This document shows positions 1-8,051 of a DNA stretch of 21,617 nucleotides, one piece after another. Position 1 is the first letter of the stretch. Each line of letters starts with the position of its first letter. The notes beneath the pieces were generated by a model that saw only the letters and a list, made by a program, of their open reading frames with translations, ran no database searches and was not told the origin of the DNA. The position numbers and the translations under genes were made by a program. The stretch is from an uncultured Flammeovirgaceae bacterium (GTDB taxonomy: Bacteria; Bacteroidota; Bacteroidia; Cytophagales; Cyclobacteriaceae), in assembly GCA_946886805.1 (NCBI GenBank), contig CAMPJM010000014.1, positions 1 to 21,617 on the forward strand, read 5' to 3'.

Positions 1-78
1 GTATCGCTTATTCTTTTAATAAGGTTATAAACGCATATTTAAGCATGGAAAATATTCACTGTATTAAATTTAAGAACC

Positions 79-1281
79 ATGTGTGGAGGATATACTTTAG
101 AGTGGCTGGATTCTTTGATTACCGTTTCGCTTAATCCCGAAAAAACTGATGTTGCAACAATAACCGATGAGCAAATAAAGTCAGCCATATCCAGGATAGC
201 AGAAGAAAAAGATAAACAACAATCTTTATTAAAAAGCCAGGTATTTGGGTTAATGAAAGAAAAGCAAATTGAATTATTGCTTAAACAGTATCATTCTGCC
301 TTGATTGTCCTGCTTGATCAGGCCCTACAAAATCATACATATGCACCAGGTAAAAAACCAGCGCTTAAAATACTTACTGGCGAACTGATCACATGCCTTG
401 GTGAGCTCCTTTCTTTTATAGAAGTCCGCTTTTCTACTTATCTGTGCCTGGATGAACGTGTGCCTGTTACTAACCATGCTGTAACACAAAAGGAAATAGA
501 GCAGAGGGTTGATAGGCTTAAAACCAGGCTGCCAAGACAGGTGGCAGATGATAGAATTACAACTATAGTTTTAGATTGTTTGTATTCCTTTATTAACCCA
601 CCTAAGGAGGGTTATCCTGTTACTTTCCAAGCGGTAGCTTATATAAAAGAACTACTGAAAGGACTTGAGACGTTAGAGGGATCGAAAAAAAAGGATCAAA
701 TTTATTCCTCAATGGATGAGTTGCTCATTTCCCTAAACTTCAATTGCAGGGATTACATAAGCTACTTTACCCAAAATATTGATGCGAAGATCAATGACTA
801 TGAAAGTATTTCTGATAAAATGGTTGGATTGCTATTTTACTTCAAAGCGTTTAACCAGTTATACCGTAAATCAGATATTGCTTTGCACCCCGGACAGGTT
901 AACCTCAAAGATGAGCTGGGCAATTGGTTCATGCAAGAAATATCCTATCTTGAAAAAAAACTTCAATGGTCCCTAATTCCGCAGAAGGATAAAACAGAAC
1001 ACCAAAAAAAACCTGTTGAAAAAGAAAAAAATAAAGTATTGTGCATCTTATCAACTGATCAAATGAGCCTTATAATCCGTGCTGCCGATGAGCTAAGAAT
1101 TTTAAAAGCACGTTCTATGAATGAGGTGTTCAAGACAATCGTTCCGTTTCTTTCCACCCCCTACAAAGAAAATCTTTCCTATGATTCCATGCGCAGTAAA
1201 TCCTATGTTGCGGAGGATAGGGATAAAAAAATAGCTATTGAAACATTGGAAAAAGTTATTGAGAAGGTAAGGGAATATTAA
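79..1281 (+). CDS. ICE-associated protein with RteC-like C-terminal region
   Basis: A 400-residue soluble, Lys/Glu-rich, mostly helical protein with no signal peptide or membrane span. The last ~80 residues (LSTDQMSLIIRAADELR, then a segment ending in IEKVREY) resemble the C-terminus of RteC-type regulatory proteins of Bacteroidota conjugative transposons. An ELGNWFMQEISYLEKKLQW stretch near residue 285 also fits the RteC pattern of a helix before a variable linker. At 400 residues it is longer than CTnDOT RteC, so the N-terminal half is of unknown role. The ATG at 79 is the first start after an in-frame stop at 40. Family knowledge would suggest a regulatory role in excision or transfer, but the similarity is remembered and weak, so the function is a guess. 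It sits left of the metal cargo and may belong to the ICE backbone. Confidence 0.6.
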   Translation: MCGGYTLEWLDSLITVSLNPEKTDVATITDEQIKSAISRIAEEKDKQQSLLKSQVFGLMKEKQIELLLKQYHSALIVLLDQALQNHTYAPGKKPALKILTGELITCLGELLSFIEVRFSTYLCLDERVPVTNHAVTQKEIEQRVDRLKTRLPRQVADDRITTIVLDCLYSFINPPKEGYPVTFQAVAYIKELLKGLETLEGSKKKDQIYSSMDELLISLNFNCRDYISYFTQNIDAKINDYESISDKMVGLLFYFKAFNQLYRKSDIALHPGQVNLKDELGNWFMQEISYLEKKLQWSLIPQKDKTEHQKKPVEKEKNKVLCILSTDQMSLIIRAADELRILKARSMNEVFKTIVPFLSTPYKENLSYDSMRSKSYVAEDRDKKIAIETLEKVIEKVREY

Positions 1282-1364
1282 GTGTAAACATGGCCTTGCT
1301 ATCGGATCAGCTAACTTATAAAGTAGTAAGTTTGATTGCAATAAAAAAATTTAAAGCATATAAA

Positions 1365-1381
1365 ATGCAATACCATTGCAT
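1365..1381. promoter_or_regulatory. Perfect palindrome ATGCAAT-ACC-ATTGCAT, candidate operator
   Basis: Seven-base arms with a three-base centre, 27 bases upstream of the ATG at 1408. A further self-complementary ATTGCAAT lies at 1335-1342. Outer arms AAAGCAT (1353-1359) and ATGCTTT (1380-1386) can also pair, followed by a T-run at 1384-1390. The size and symmetry suit a Fur/Zur-family operator, and a Fur-family gene lies in the same block at 11446. The T-run also permits reading it as a terminator for the gene ending at 1281. Confidence 0.4.
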
Positions 1382-1393
1382 GCTTTTTTTCTA

Positions 1394-1401
1394 TACATTT
1401 G
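1394..1401 (+). promoter_or_regulatory. Candidate Bacteroidota -7 box TACATTTG
   Basis: TACATTTG matches the Bacteroidota -7 consensus TAnnTTTG exactly. It ends 6 bases before the ATG at 1408, which would make the transcript leaderless or nearly so. No good -33 TTTG lies at the usual spacing (the nearest TTG, at 1376-1378, is too close), so support is partial. Confidence 0.3.
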
Positions 1402-1407
1402 CACCTC

Positions 1408-1797
1408 ATGAAGTTCATTACTGCCATATTCCTATCTTTTTATTTCCTCCTGGCGGGTTTTATGCCGAATTTGGATATCCATGAGCTTGCAAAGCTACCT
1501 ACGCTAGTTGAGCATTTCCTGGATTGCAAAGCGGATAAAAGTGAATCTTTACTGGCTTTCTTGGATATTCAATATGGCTCCCAAGATCAAAAACCTCATA
1601 ACCATCAGGATGAGCATGATGGCAAACTGCCCTTTCAGGACCATCATTCCTGTCATTCCTGCCACATATTTATTGCGTTTAGTCCATCTCCTCTTCCCTA
1701 CCACGAGATGAGATTAACAGAAAGCTCCTTTTCTAAGTATCAGTATATTGTTTCTTCCGAATACCTCAATACTATTTTCCAACCTCCGAAAGCTTAA
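1408..1797 (+). CDS. Small secreted His/Cys-rich protein, putative periplasmic metal binder
   Basis: 129 residues. The N-terminus MKFITAIFLSFYFLLAGFMP is a strong signal peptide or anchor, so the protein is probably exported. Residues 64-86 are metal-ligand rich, with His at 64, 66, 70, 79, 80, 83 and 86 and Cys at 82 and 85 (HHSCHSCH at 79-86). ATG 1408 is preferred over the in-frame TTG at 1399 because it begins directly with the signal peptide and the TTG overlaps a candidate -7 box. Small exported His/Cys-rich proteins upstream of CzcA-type pumps are common in Bacteroidota (compare the DUF6660 proteins), but I cannot assign this one to a named family. The likely role, by inference, is binding or buffering Zn/Co/Cu-type cations near the pump. 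Confidence 0.75.
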   Translation: MKFITAIFLSFYFLLAGFMPNLDIHELAKLPTLVEHFLDCKADKSESLLAFLDIQYGSQDQKPHNHQDEHDGKLPFQDHHSCHSCHIFIAFSPSPLPYHEMRLTESSFSKYQYIVSSEYLNTIFQPPKA

Positions 1798-2083
1798 TTA
1801 AAAATGCTGGTTAAACTCCTGTCAGATTGATTCTGCCCAGAAGAAAGGTATTTCTAAAATTGCGTCTTCTGATTCATGCTTCCTCTTTTAGTAAAGGAGA
1901 AATGGCAAAGCTATTTTAAGAAATTCTTTTGATTGTTACCAATTAGCATCTAACATTAGTTGGTGATGCTTCTCATCTGCCCTATCCTCTTAAGGAGAAG
2001 GTAGTAGAGCAAGGTAAACTGATCCGGCATTCATCCCACTCCAGTTATCATTTTATTCATTCAAAAATTCAAGTCATTTGAAA
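1798..2083. other. Intergenic region with weak inverted repeats, no gene seen
   Basis: 286 bases between the His-rich gene and the small membrane protein. I see no convincing coding sequence, only very short ORFs (for example 18 codons starting near 1876). An imperfect hairpin ACCAATTAG/TTAGTTGGT at 1938-1964 (one mismatch plus one wobble) and a TTCAA/TTGAA repeat near 2067-2081 are present. It may hold the pump operon's promoter, but no box matches well. Confidence 0.5.
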
Positions 2084-2242
2084 GTGAATAAAAAAAGAAA
2101 TTTCAAAAAGAAAAAGAAAAGAAGTCCCAAAGATTGGGCGCTAAAAGGAATGAAGTGGGTCTTTATTATCCTGGTTTCAGTCCTGCTGTTAGTAATTATT
2201 ACACTGCGTTTACTTCACTTCTTTGCTTTCCATGTAAAATAA
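2084..2242 (+). CDS. 52-residue basic single-span membrane protein (uncharacterised)
   Basis: A short ORF beginning GTG AAT AAA AAA and ending TAA at 2240-2242, 11 bases before the CzcA start. The N-terminus is extremely basic (NKKRNFKKKKKRSPKDW), followed by one strongly hydrophobic helix (WVFIILVSVLLLVIITLRLL, residues ~25-44) and a short tail ending HFFAFHVK. Lys-rich cytoplasmic tail then membrane span is a textbook positive-inside anchor and unlikely by chance. GTG is the best start; no in-frame ATG lies upstream before the stop at 2015. Its place directly before the pump gene suggests an accessory subunit analogous in size to small RND-associated peptides, but this is inference. No known family is recognised. 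Confidence 0.6.
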   Translation: MNKKRNFKKKKKRSPKDWALKGMKWVFIILVSVLLLVIITLRLLHFFAFHVK

Positions 2243-2253
2243 TAATCCAAGAT

Positions 2254-5200
2254 ATGATCAATAACATCATTTCATTTTCTATAAAAAATAAGCTGATCAT
2301 CGTTTTGATGGTTGTGGCCCTGGTCGGTACTGGCATTTGGGCCATGTCCACGATTAACCTTGGCTCTGTTCCTGATATTACCAACAACCAGGTGCAGGTC
2401 ATTACGGTATCACAAAATTTGTCCACCGAAGACATTGAGCAATTTGTCACTTATCCGGTAGAACTGGGTATGGCTAATTTACCTGGAGTGGTGGAAATAC
2501 GGTCTGTATCCCGCTTTGGCCTTTCAGTGGTCACCGTTGTTTTTGAAGAGGATATGGGCATTTATCTGCCCCGGCAGCTGGTGCAGACAAAGCTCAATGA
2601 AGTAAGAGAGGAAATTCCCTCTAATTTCGGGGAGCCTTCTATGGGACCTATCACTTCGGGCTTGGGTGAAATATACCAATATGCCATTAAGCCGAAGCCC
2701 GGATATGACACCGTTTACAGTCCCGCAGAATTACGTTCGATCCAGGATTGGATCGTGAGCCGCCAGATGGCCTTAGTCCCTGGCGTAGTAGAAGTCAATG
2801 CTTTTGGGGGAAATGTCAAACAATATGAAGTTGCCCTTGACCCAGGCAAGCTTAATTCCATGAACATTTCTATTTCAGAAGTATTTGAAGCTTTAGAGAA
2901 AAACAACGTCAATACGGGTGGGGCCTATATTGAGAGGAACAACATGGCCAACTTCATCCGTGGGGAGGGCCTGATCCAAAGTTTGGAAGATATACGCAAT
3001 ATCGTGATCAAGACGGTGAACGGGACCCCTGTCCTGATCAGGGATGTTGCAGAGAACGTACATTTCGGCAGCCAGGTACGTTATGGGGCTTTTACTCAAG
3101 ACGGCCACGAAGCCGTAGGGGGCATGGTGCTTATGCTGAGGGGGGCCAACCCCAATGCTGTTATCCAGAATGTAAAAAAACGCATGGAGGAAGTACAAAA
3201 ATCGCTGCCTGAAGGTTTGGAGATTGTCCCTTTTCTCGACCAAAGTGAACTTATAGCACGTACCACCAGTACGGTCGCCACTAACCTTACCGAGGGAGCG
3301 CTGATCGTGGTTTTTGTTTTGGTAATCCTCCTGGGTAGTTTCCGTGGCGGGTTGATCACTGCCTCTGTTATTCCCCTCGCACTTTTGTTTGCTTTCATTT
3401 GCATGAAAATTTTCAATGTTTCTGCCAACCTGATGAGCCTGGGGGCCATTGACTTCGGGATAATTGTGGACGGTGCGGTGATTATTGTTGAGGGCACTGT
3501 TCACCTCATAGACAAGAAAATCCGGGAGGGCAGGCATAAATTTAACCAGCTGCAGATGGACGAGATTACTTATGATGCGAGCAGTACCATGATGAACGCT
3601 GCTTTTTTTGGGCAGGTCATCATATTGATCGTTTTTACGCCTATTCTTTTTCTTACCGGTGTTGAAGGGAAGATGTTCCAGCCCATGGCCTATACCTTCG
3701 GGTTTGCCGTACTGGGGGCCATTATTCTATGCCTGACCTATGTACCAATGGTGGTATCCCTGTTCCTTAAGCCATCTGTGGGCAAAAAGAACTGGTTCAA
3801 TAAATTTGAAGACAAAGTACAACGTGGCAGTGACTGGCTTATGGGGGGCATTCATAAAGGATACCATCCTGTGATCAGCCGCTCATTAAATAATAAGCTA
3901 TTGGTCATCATCATTGCCGTTTTACTGCTAATTGGTGCCGGGTTTACCTTTTCCCGGATGGGCGGAGAATTCATCCCAAGCCTCGATGAAGGGGATATTG
4001 CCATGCAGGCCCTGGTCAGGCCGGGCAGTTCCTTATCTGAAAGTATAGAACAGTCAAAAAAGATCGAACGGATTGTTTTGGACAACTTTCCGGAGGTGAA
4101 GACCATGATAGCTAAAATTGGCGTAGCAGATATACCTACTGACCCCATGCCGATGGACATTGCCGATACTTACATCATCCTGGAAAAGGATATGGACAAG
4201 TGGGTTTCGGCCGATTCCAAAGAGGAACTGATCGAAAAAATAAAAGAAAAACTTTCGGTGTTGCCGGGCATCAATTTTGTCTTTAGCCAACCGATAGAAT
4301 TGCGGTTCAATGAATTGATAAGTGGTGTACGTGAAGACGTGGCGGTGAAATTGTATGGGGAAGATCTGGACATATTGGCCACGAAAGCGCAAGAAATGGC
4401 GGCGATCATTCAAACAGTGCCCGGAGCAGGGGATGTTAACCTCGAAGCCACGTCAGGTTTGGCCCAAATGACTGTACAGTTTGACCGTGGAAAGATAGCG
4501 CAATATGGACTGAATATCGAAAAGCTGAACCAATATATCAGTACAGCTTTTGCCGGAAGTAAGGCAGGGGTTATTTTCGAGGGTGAAAGGCGTTTTGATC
4601 TGGTCGTACGTCTGTCCGAAGAAAACAGGCAAAGTATAGAGGACCTTAAAAACCTATATGTTGACCTGCCCAATGGAGAGCAAGTGCCTATGGAAGCAGT
4701 GGCCAATATCAGTTACCAGCCCGGCCCCATGCAAATATCAAGGGACAACACTTCCCGGAGGATAAATGTAGGGGTGAACGTGCGGGGCAGGGATGTGGAA
4801 AGCATGGTGAATGAAATCCAGCAAAGACTTGATGCTGAACTTGACCTGCCACCAGGCTATTACGTTACCTATGGCGGTTCGTTTGAAAACCTGCAACGTG
4901 CCAAGCAACGATTACAAGTCGTGGTGCCCATTGCACTGGCACTTATTTTTATTCTGCTCTATTTTGCGCTGCATTCCTTTACCCAGTCGATCATGATCTA
5001 TGTGGCTGTTCCCATGGCAGCTATTGGAGGAATCTTTGCCTTGGCCCTTAGGGGAATGCCTTTCAGCATATCTGCCGGTGTCGGATTTATCGTGCTTTTT
5101 GGTGTGGCAGTTTTAAATGGCCTGGTGTTGATCAGCAGGTTTAACAGTTTAAAAGAAGAAGGGATAATGGATTTGAAAAAGCGCATTTTTATTGGAACAG

Positions 5201-6675
5201 AAGAAAGGATCCGTCCCATTTTGCTTACCGCCACGGCCGCCATCATGGGATTTATACCTATGGCTTTTTCGGGATCAGCCGGAGCCGAGGTGCAAAGGCC
5301 ATTGGCAACCGTAGTGATTGGCGGTTTGATCAGTGCTACTTTGCTTACATTGGTGGTAGTTCCTGTGTTGTATTATTTCGTTGAAACACGTTCCTCCAAA
5401 AGGAGGGGAAATGGCAGACAACCCATCATCGCAAATTCAATTGTCGTTTTCATTGTCACAGGAATGGGTATGCTCTTTCTACCTAATCAGGTTTCCGCCC
5501 AACAACAAACCATAGCTTCTGACAGCCTTTCTTATATTTCTATGGAGGATGCTATAGAAAGGGCCAAAGCTAACTATCCTATGATAAAAGCAGCAAGGCT
5601 GGAAATTGAAAGTCAGGAAGCTTTGAAAAAAACAGCCTGGGATTTGGGGAATACCCAAATCTTTACCGGCAAGGAAGAAGTAGGCAACGGACAGGATGGT
5701 ATCTATACCCGTGTAGGGATCCAGCAACAGGGGATTGATGTATTTGGAATAGCCCCTAAAAGTAAATTGCAAAAGGAGCAGGTTGCCTTGGCCGAATCAG
5801 CCCTTGACCTTACTTCGATGCAAGTAGCACGTGAGGTAAGCATAGTCTGGGGCAATACCTATGCTGCCAGGAGCCAGTATATACTGTACCAGCAATTGGA
5901 CTCAATTTTTGCCGAATTTGAACGTGCAGCCAGGATTAGGTATGAAGCAGAAGCTACCTCTAACCTGGAATATCTGGCTGCCACCAACCAGGCCCGGCAG
6001 ATCACCCTGCAAAAAGAGCAGTTTTACAGAGACTATCGGTCAGCCTTGCAGCAGCTTAATTTATGGCTGGTCAGTGATACCTTATTTACAGTCACTATGA
6101 CACAGCCTGAAGACCTGGTAATGCCACTCGCCAATATTTCAGATTCTTTAAGAAGTCATCCATTGCAGGCTTTGCGAAGACAGGAGGTAAAAGTGGCCGA
6201 TGCAAGATACCATGTAGCCAAGTCAGATTTTCTCCCCACCCTTAGTGCCCAGTATGGCTTACAGGAAATAGCGGGGCAAAGTGGGTTTTACAGTTATCAG
6301 GTAGGGATTAATATTCCCTTGTTTTTTCTGCCCGAGCTTGGCCGCTCTCAATCGGCAAAGGTCGAGCGGGAGATTGCAGAACAAAACCTTTACCGGACAC
6401 GGATAGAATTACAATCCAACTATAACAGTCTGTTGGAAGAGTACCGTAAGTGGCTTTATTCTTGGCAATATTATCAGGATGAAGCCCTGCCTTTGGCCAT
6501 ACAACAACGTGAGGGGGCAGTAATTGCCTATCAGGCAGGGGCCATTGATTATGTTACTTTTATTCAAAATGTAAGGTCGGCCATCGAGGTTGAGATCAAC
6601 TCGTGGAATGCTCTGAGCAGCTACCTGAATTCGAGGGCGCGTTTAACCTACTTTCTTCAATCGTCAAATCAATAA
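2254..6675 (+). CDS. czcA: CzcA-type heavy-metal RND pump fused to a TolC-like outer-membrane factor
   Basis: 1473 residues, two proteins in one chain. Residues 1 to ~1045 form an HME-RND proton/cation antiporter. The helix with DFGIIVDGAVIIVEG carries the charged relay residues D400, D406 and E413. The segment FSQPIELRFNELISGVRED is strikingly like CzcA (Co/Zn/Cd) and unlike CusA (Cu/Ag), as is TDPMPMDIAD. After a basic linker (KRRGNGRQ, ~1049-1056), residues 1058-1082 form a second signal-peptide-like segment ending VSA before QQQ. The rest (~390 residues) is an outer-membrane-factor domain with paired helical repeats. I chose ATG 2254 (MINNIISFSIKNK) because it matches the usual start of the family; an in-frame start at 2134 would overlap the 52-residue ORF in another frame. 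Such fusions are known in Bacteroidota. The adaptor gene follows after 12 bases. Confidence 0.93.
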   Translation: MINNIISFSIKNKLIIVLMVVALVGTGIWAMSTINLGSVPDITNNQVQVITVSQNLSTEDIEQFVTYPVELGMANLPGVVEIRSVSRFGLSVVTVVFEEDMGIYLPRQLVQTKLNEVREEIPSNFGEPSMGPITSGLGEIYQYAIKPKPGYDTVYSPAELRSIQDWIVSRQMALVPGVVEVNAFGGNVKQYEVALDPGKLNSMNISISEVFEALEKNNVNTGGAYIERNNMANFIRGEGLIQSLEDIRNIVIKTVNGTPVLIRDVAENVHFGSQVRYGAFTQDGHEAVGGMVLMLRGANPNAVIQNVKKRMEEVQKSLPEGLEIVPFLDQSELIARTTSTVATNLTEGALIVVFVLVILLGSFRGGLITASVIPLALLFAFICMKIFNVSANLMSLGAIDFGIIVDGAVIIVEGTVHLIDKKIREGRHKFNQLQMDEITYDASSTMMNAAFFGQVIILIVFTPILFLTGVEGKMFQPMAYTFGFAVLGAIILCLTYVPMVVSLFLKPSVGKKNWFNKFEDKVQRGSDWLMGGIHKGYHPVISRSLNNKLLVIIIAVLLLIGAGFTFSRMGGEFIPSLDEGDIAMQALVRPGSSLSESIEQSKKIERIVLDNFPEVKTMIAKIGVADIPTDPMPMDIADTYIILEKDMDKWVSADSKEELIEKIKEKLSVLPGINFVFSQPIELRFNELISGVREDVAVKLYGEDLDILATKAQEMAAIIQTVPGAGDVNLEATSGLAQMTVQFDRGKIAQYGLNIEKLNQYISTAFAGSKAGVIFEGERRFDLVVRLSEENRQSIEDLKNLYVDLPNGEQVPMEAVANISYQPGPMQISRDNTSRRINVGVNVRGRDVESMVNEIQQRLDAELDLPPGYYVTYGGSFENLQRAKQRLQVVVPIALALIFILLYFALHSFTQSIMIYVAVPMAAIGGIFALALRGMPFSISAGVGFIVLFGVAVLNGLVLISRFNSLKEEGIMDLKKRIFIGTEERIRPILLTATAAIMGFIPMAFSGSAGAEVQRPLATVVIGGLISATLLTLVVVPVLYYFVETRSSKRRGNGRQPIIANSIVVFIVTGMGMLFLPNQVSAQQQTIASDSLSYISMEDAIERAKANYPMIKAARLEIESQEALKKTAWDLGNTQIFTGKEEVGNGQDGIYTRVGIQQQGIDVFGIAPKSKLQKEQVALAESALDLTSMQVAREVSIVWGNTYAARSQYILYQQLDSIFAEFERAARIRYEAEATSNLEYLAATNQARQITLQKEQFYRDYRSALQQLNLWLVSDTLFTVTMTQPEDLVMPLANISDSLRSHPLQALRRQEVKVADARYHVAKSDFLPTLSAQYGLQEIAGQSGFYSYQVGINIPLFFLPELGRSQSAKVEREIAEQNLYRTRIELQSNYNSLLEEYRKWLYSWQYYQDEALPLAIQQREGAVIAYQAGAIDYVTFIQNVRSAIEVEINSWNALSSYLNSRARLTYFLQSSNQ

Positions 6676-6687
6676 AAATTTAAAAAA

Positions 6688-7992
6688 ATGAAAATGAATT
6701 TAAAATTAATCATAACAGCATTGACACTGTCGGCTTTTCTCACTTCATGCGATAATTCGGCTAAGGAAGGCCAGGAACAGGAGGCGCCTGACGCACATGC
6801 CGAGGGGGGTGCTGCCGAAGGAGAAGGCCACGAAGAGGAAGAAGGTACCCATGAAGAAGGTATGGTCTCTTTAACGGCCATGCAGCGACAGGCTATTGGT
6901 CTAAAACTAGGCCCATTGCAGAATAGAAACCTTTCTACTGCTATCAAAGCTACAGGTGAGCTGGAACTCCCACCCCAAAACGAGGCCAATGTAAGCGCCA
7001 TTGTGGGGGGCAATGTATATAAGATAAACGTAATAGAAGGGGACAAAGTCAGAAAAGGACAAACTCTGGCCTTGCTGGAGCATCCCGACTTCGTTCAGAT
7101 GCAGGTAGACCTGCAGGAAAGCGCCAGCCAACTAAATTACCTCGAAAACGAATATAAGCGCCAGCAAAGCCTCTATGAACAAAAAGTTGGGTCAGGCAAG
7201 GCCTTTCAGGAAGCACAAGCAGATTATACTTCTACCAAAGCCAGTGTAGAAGGTTTAAAAGCTAAACTCAATATCCTGAACCTAAGTGCCGAGAAAATTT
7301 TAGAAGGCGAAATTTACCGCTTCATTCCTGTAACCTCCCCTATTGATGGATTTATAAAAGATGTAAATATCAAAATGGGACAGTATGTAGGGCCACAGGA
7401 AATGTTGTTTGGCGTAGTGGACAATTCTCACATCCATGCTGACCTTATGGTATTCGAAAAAGATGTGTACAAAGTAAAAATAGGGCAAAAAGTAAGCTTT
7501 ACCGTGGCTAACGGTCCACGAGGGAGCTACACAGGTAAAATATATGCTGTGGGAAAAACTTTTGAAGAAGATCCCAAAGCTGTACACGTCCATGCAGAGA
7601 TCGAGGGTAATACTGAAAACCTTATTCCGGGCATGTACATCGAAGGACGGATAGCAGTCAATGATATGTCTACATTGGCCTTGCCGGAAGCCGCTATTGT
7701 GGGTGAAGGAGAGGACTCTTTCATTTTTGTAAAAACCGAAGAAGCCGGACACGAAGGAGAGCAAGAAGAAGAACCTGGTCATGTGGAAGGGGAAGAAGCG
7801 CCAATAGAGCATAACCCATCAAAAGAAAGTTGGGTATTTAGACAAGTTCCCGTAACAACCGGGACACAGGACAATGGCTGGGTAGAGGTGAGGCTCTTTG
7901 AGCCTTTACCGGACAGTGTGCAGGTAGCCTATAACGGAGCCTACAACCTGCTTTCGGAAATGGGAAAAGGGGAAACAGGCCATGTCCATTAA
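6688..7992 (+). CDS. czcB: CzcB/CusB-family membrane fusion (adaptor) lipoprotein of the RND pump
   Basis: 434 residues. A lipoprotein signal ends at the lipobox LTSC (C21), so it is probably anchored to the inner membrane in the periplasm. Residues ~25-58 are a very acidic stretch with scattered His (GHEEEEGTHEEG). The core has the adaptor order: barrel-sandwich half (VSAIVGGNVYKINVIEGDKV), a coiled-coil hairpin around 125-185, the second lipoyl half (VTSPIDGFIKDVNIKMGQYV), a beta-barrel, and a membrane-proximal domain. That last domain carries a second Glu/His-rich insertion (~348-375), and the protein ends GHVH. It links the CzcA pump domain to the outer-membrane factor. The acidic His-rich arms could capture metal, as proposed for CusB/CzcB N-termini; here that is inference. 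It is cotranscribed with the pump (12-base gap). Confidence 0.93.
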   Translation: MKMNLKLIITALTLSAFLTSCDNSAKEGQEQEAPDAHAEGGAAEGEGHEEEEGTHEEGMVSLTAMQRQAIGLKLGPLQNRNLSTAIKATGELELPPQNEANVSAIVGGNVYKINVIEGDKVRKGQTLALLEHPDFVQMQVDLQESASQLNYLENEYKRQQSLYEQKVGSGKAFQEAQADYTSTKASVEGLKAKLNILNLSAEKILEGEIYRFIPVTSPIDGFIKDVNIKMGQYVGPQEMLFGVVDNSHIHADLMVFEKDVYKVKIGQKVSFTVANGPRGSYTGKIYAVGKTFEEDPKAVHVHAEIEGNTENLIPGMYIEGRIAVNDMSTLALPEAAIVGEGEDSFIFVKTEEAGHEGEQEEEPGHVEGEEAPIEHNPSKESWVFRQVPVTTGTQDNGWVEVRLFEPLPDSVQVAYNGAYNLLSEMGKGETGHVH

Positions 7993-8009
7993 ATAAAATT
8001 GTTAACATT

Positions 8010-8036
8010 CCTGATGAGGTCAATTAGCTCATCAGG
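8010..8036. terminator. Perfect 9-bp hairpin between adaptor and PII-like genes
   Basis: CCTGATGAG (8010-8018) and CTCATCAGG (8028-8036) are exact reverse complements around a 9-base loop, within a 59-base gap. Only a short T stretch follows (TTTAAACC), so it is at best a weak intrinsic terminator. It could be an attenuator, an mRNA-stabilising stem that sets pump-to-regulator ratios, or an operator. Confidence 0.45.
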
Positions 8037-8051
8037 TTTAAACCAAATATT

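Noticed and set aside
1876..1932. 18-codon ORF MLPLLVKEKWQSYFKKFF as a possible leader peptide
   Set aside because: Short enough to arise by chance, with no attenuator-like structure tied to it and no conservation evidence.
2134..2253. N-terminal extension of the CzcA pump from 2134
   Set aside because: The 40 extra residues do not look like the family, and the stretch overlaps the basic membrane ORF in another frame. ATG 2254 matches usual CzcA starts.
2893..3537. 214-codon minus-strand ORF inside the pump gene
   Set aside because: Shadow of the plus-strand CzcA frame; no domain, no start context, and composition typical of reverse-complement artefacts.
7300..7812. 170-codon minus-strand ORF inside the adaptor gene
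   Set aside because: Antisense to a clear adaptor protein, Phe/Tyr-rich composition and no recognisable family.
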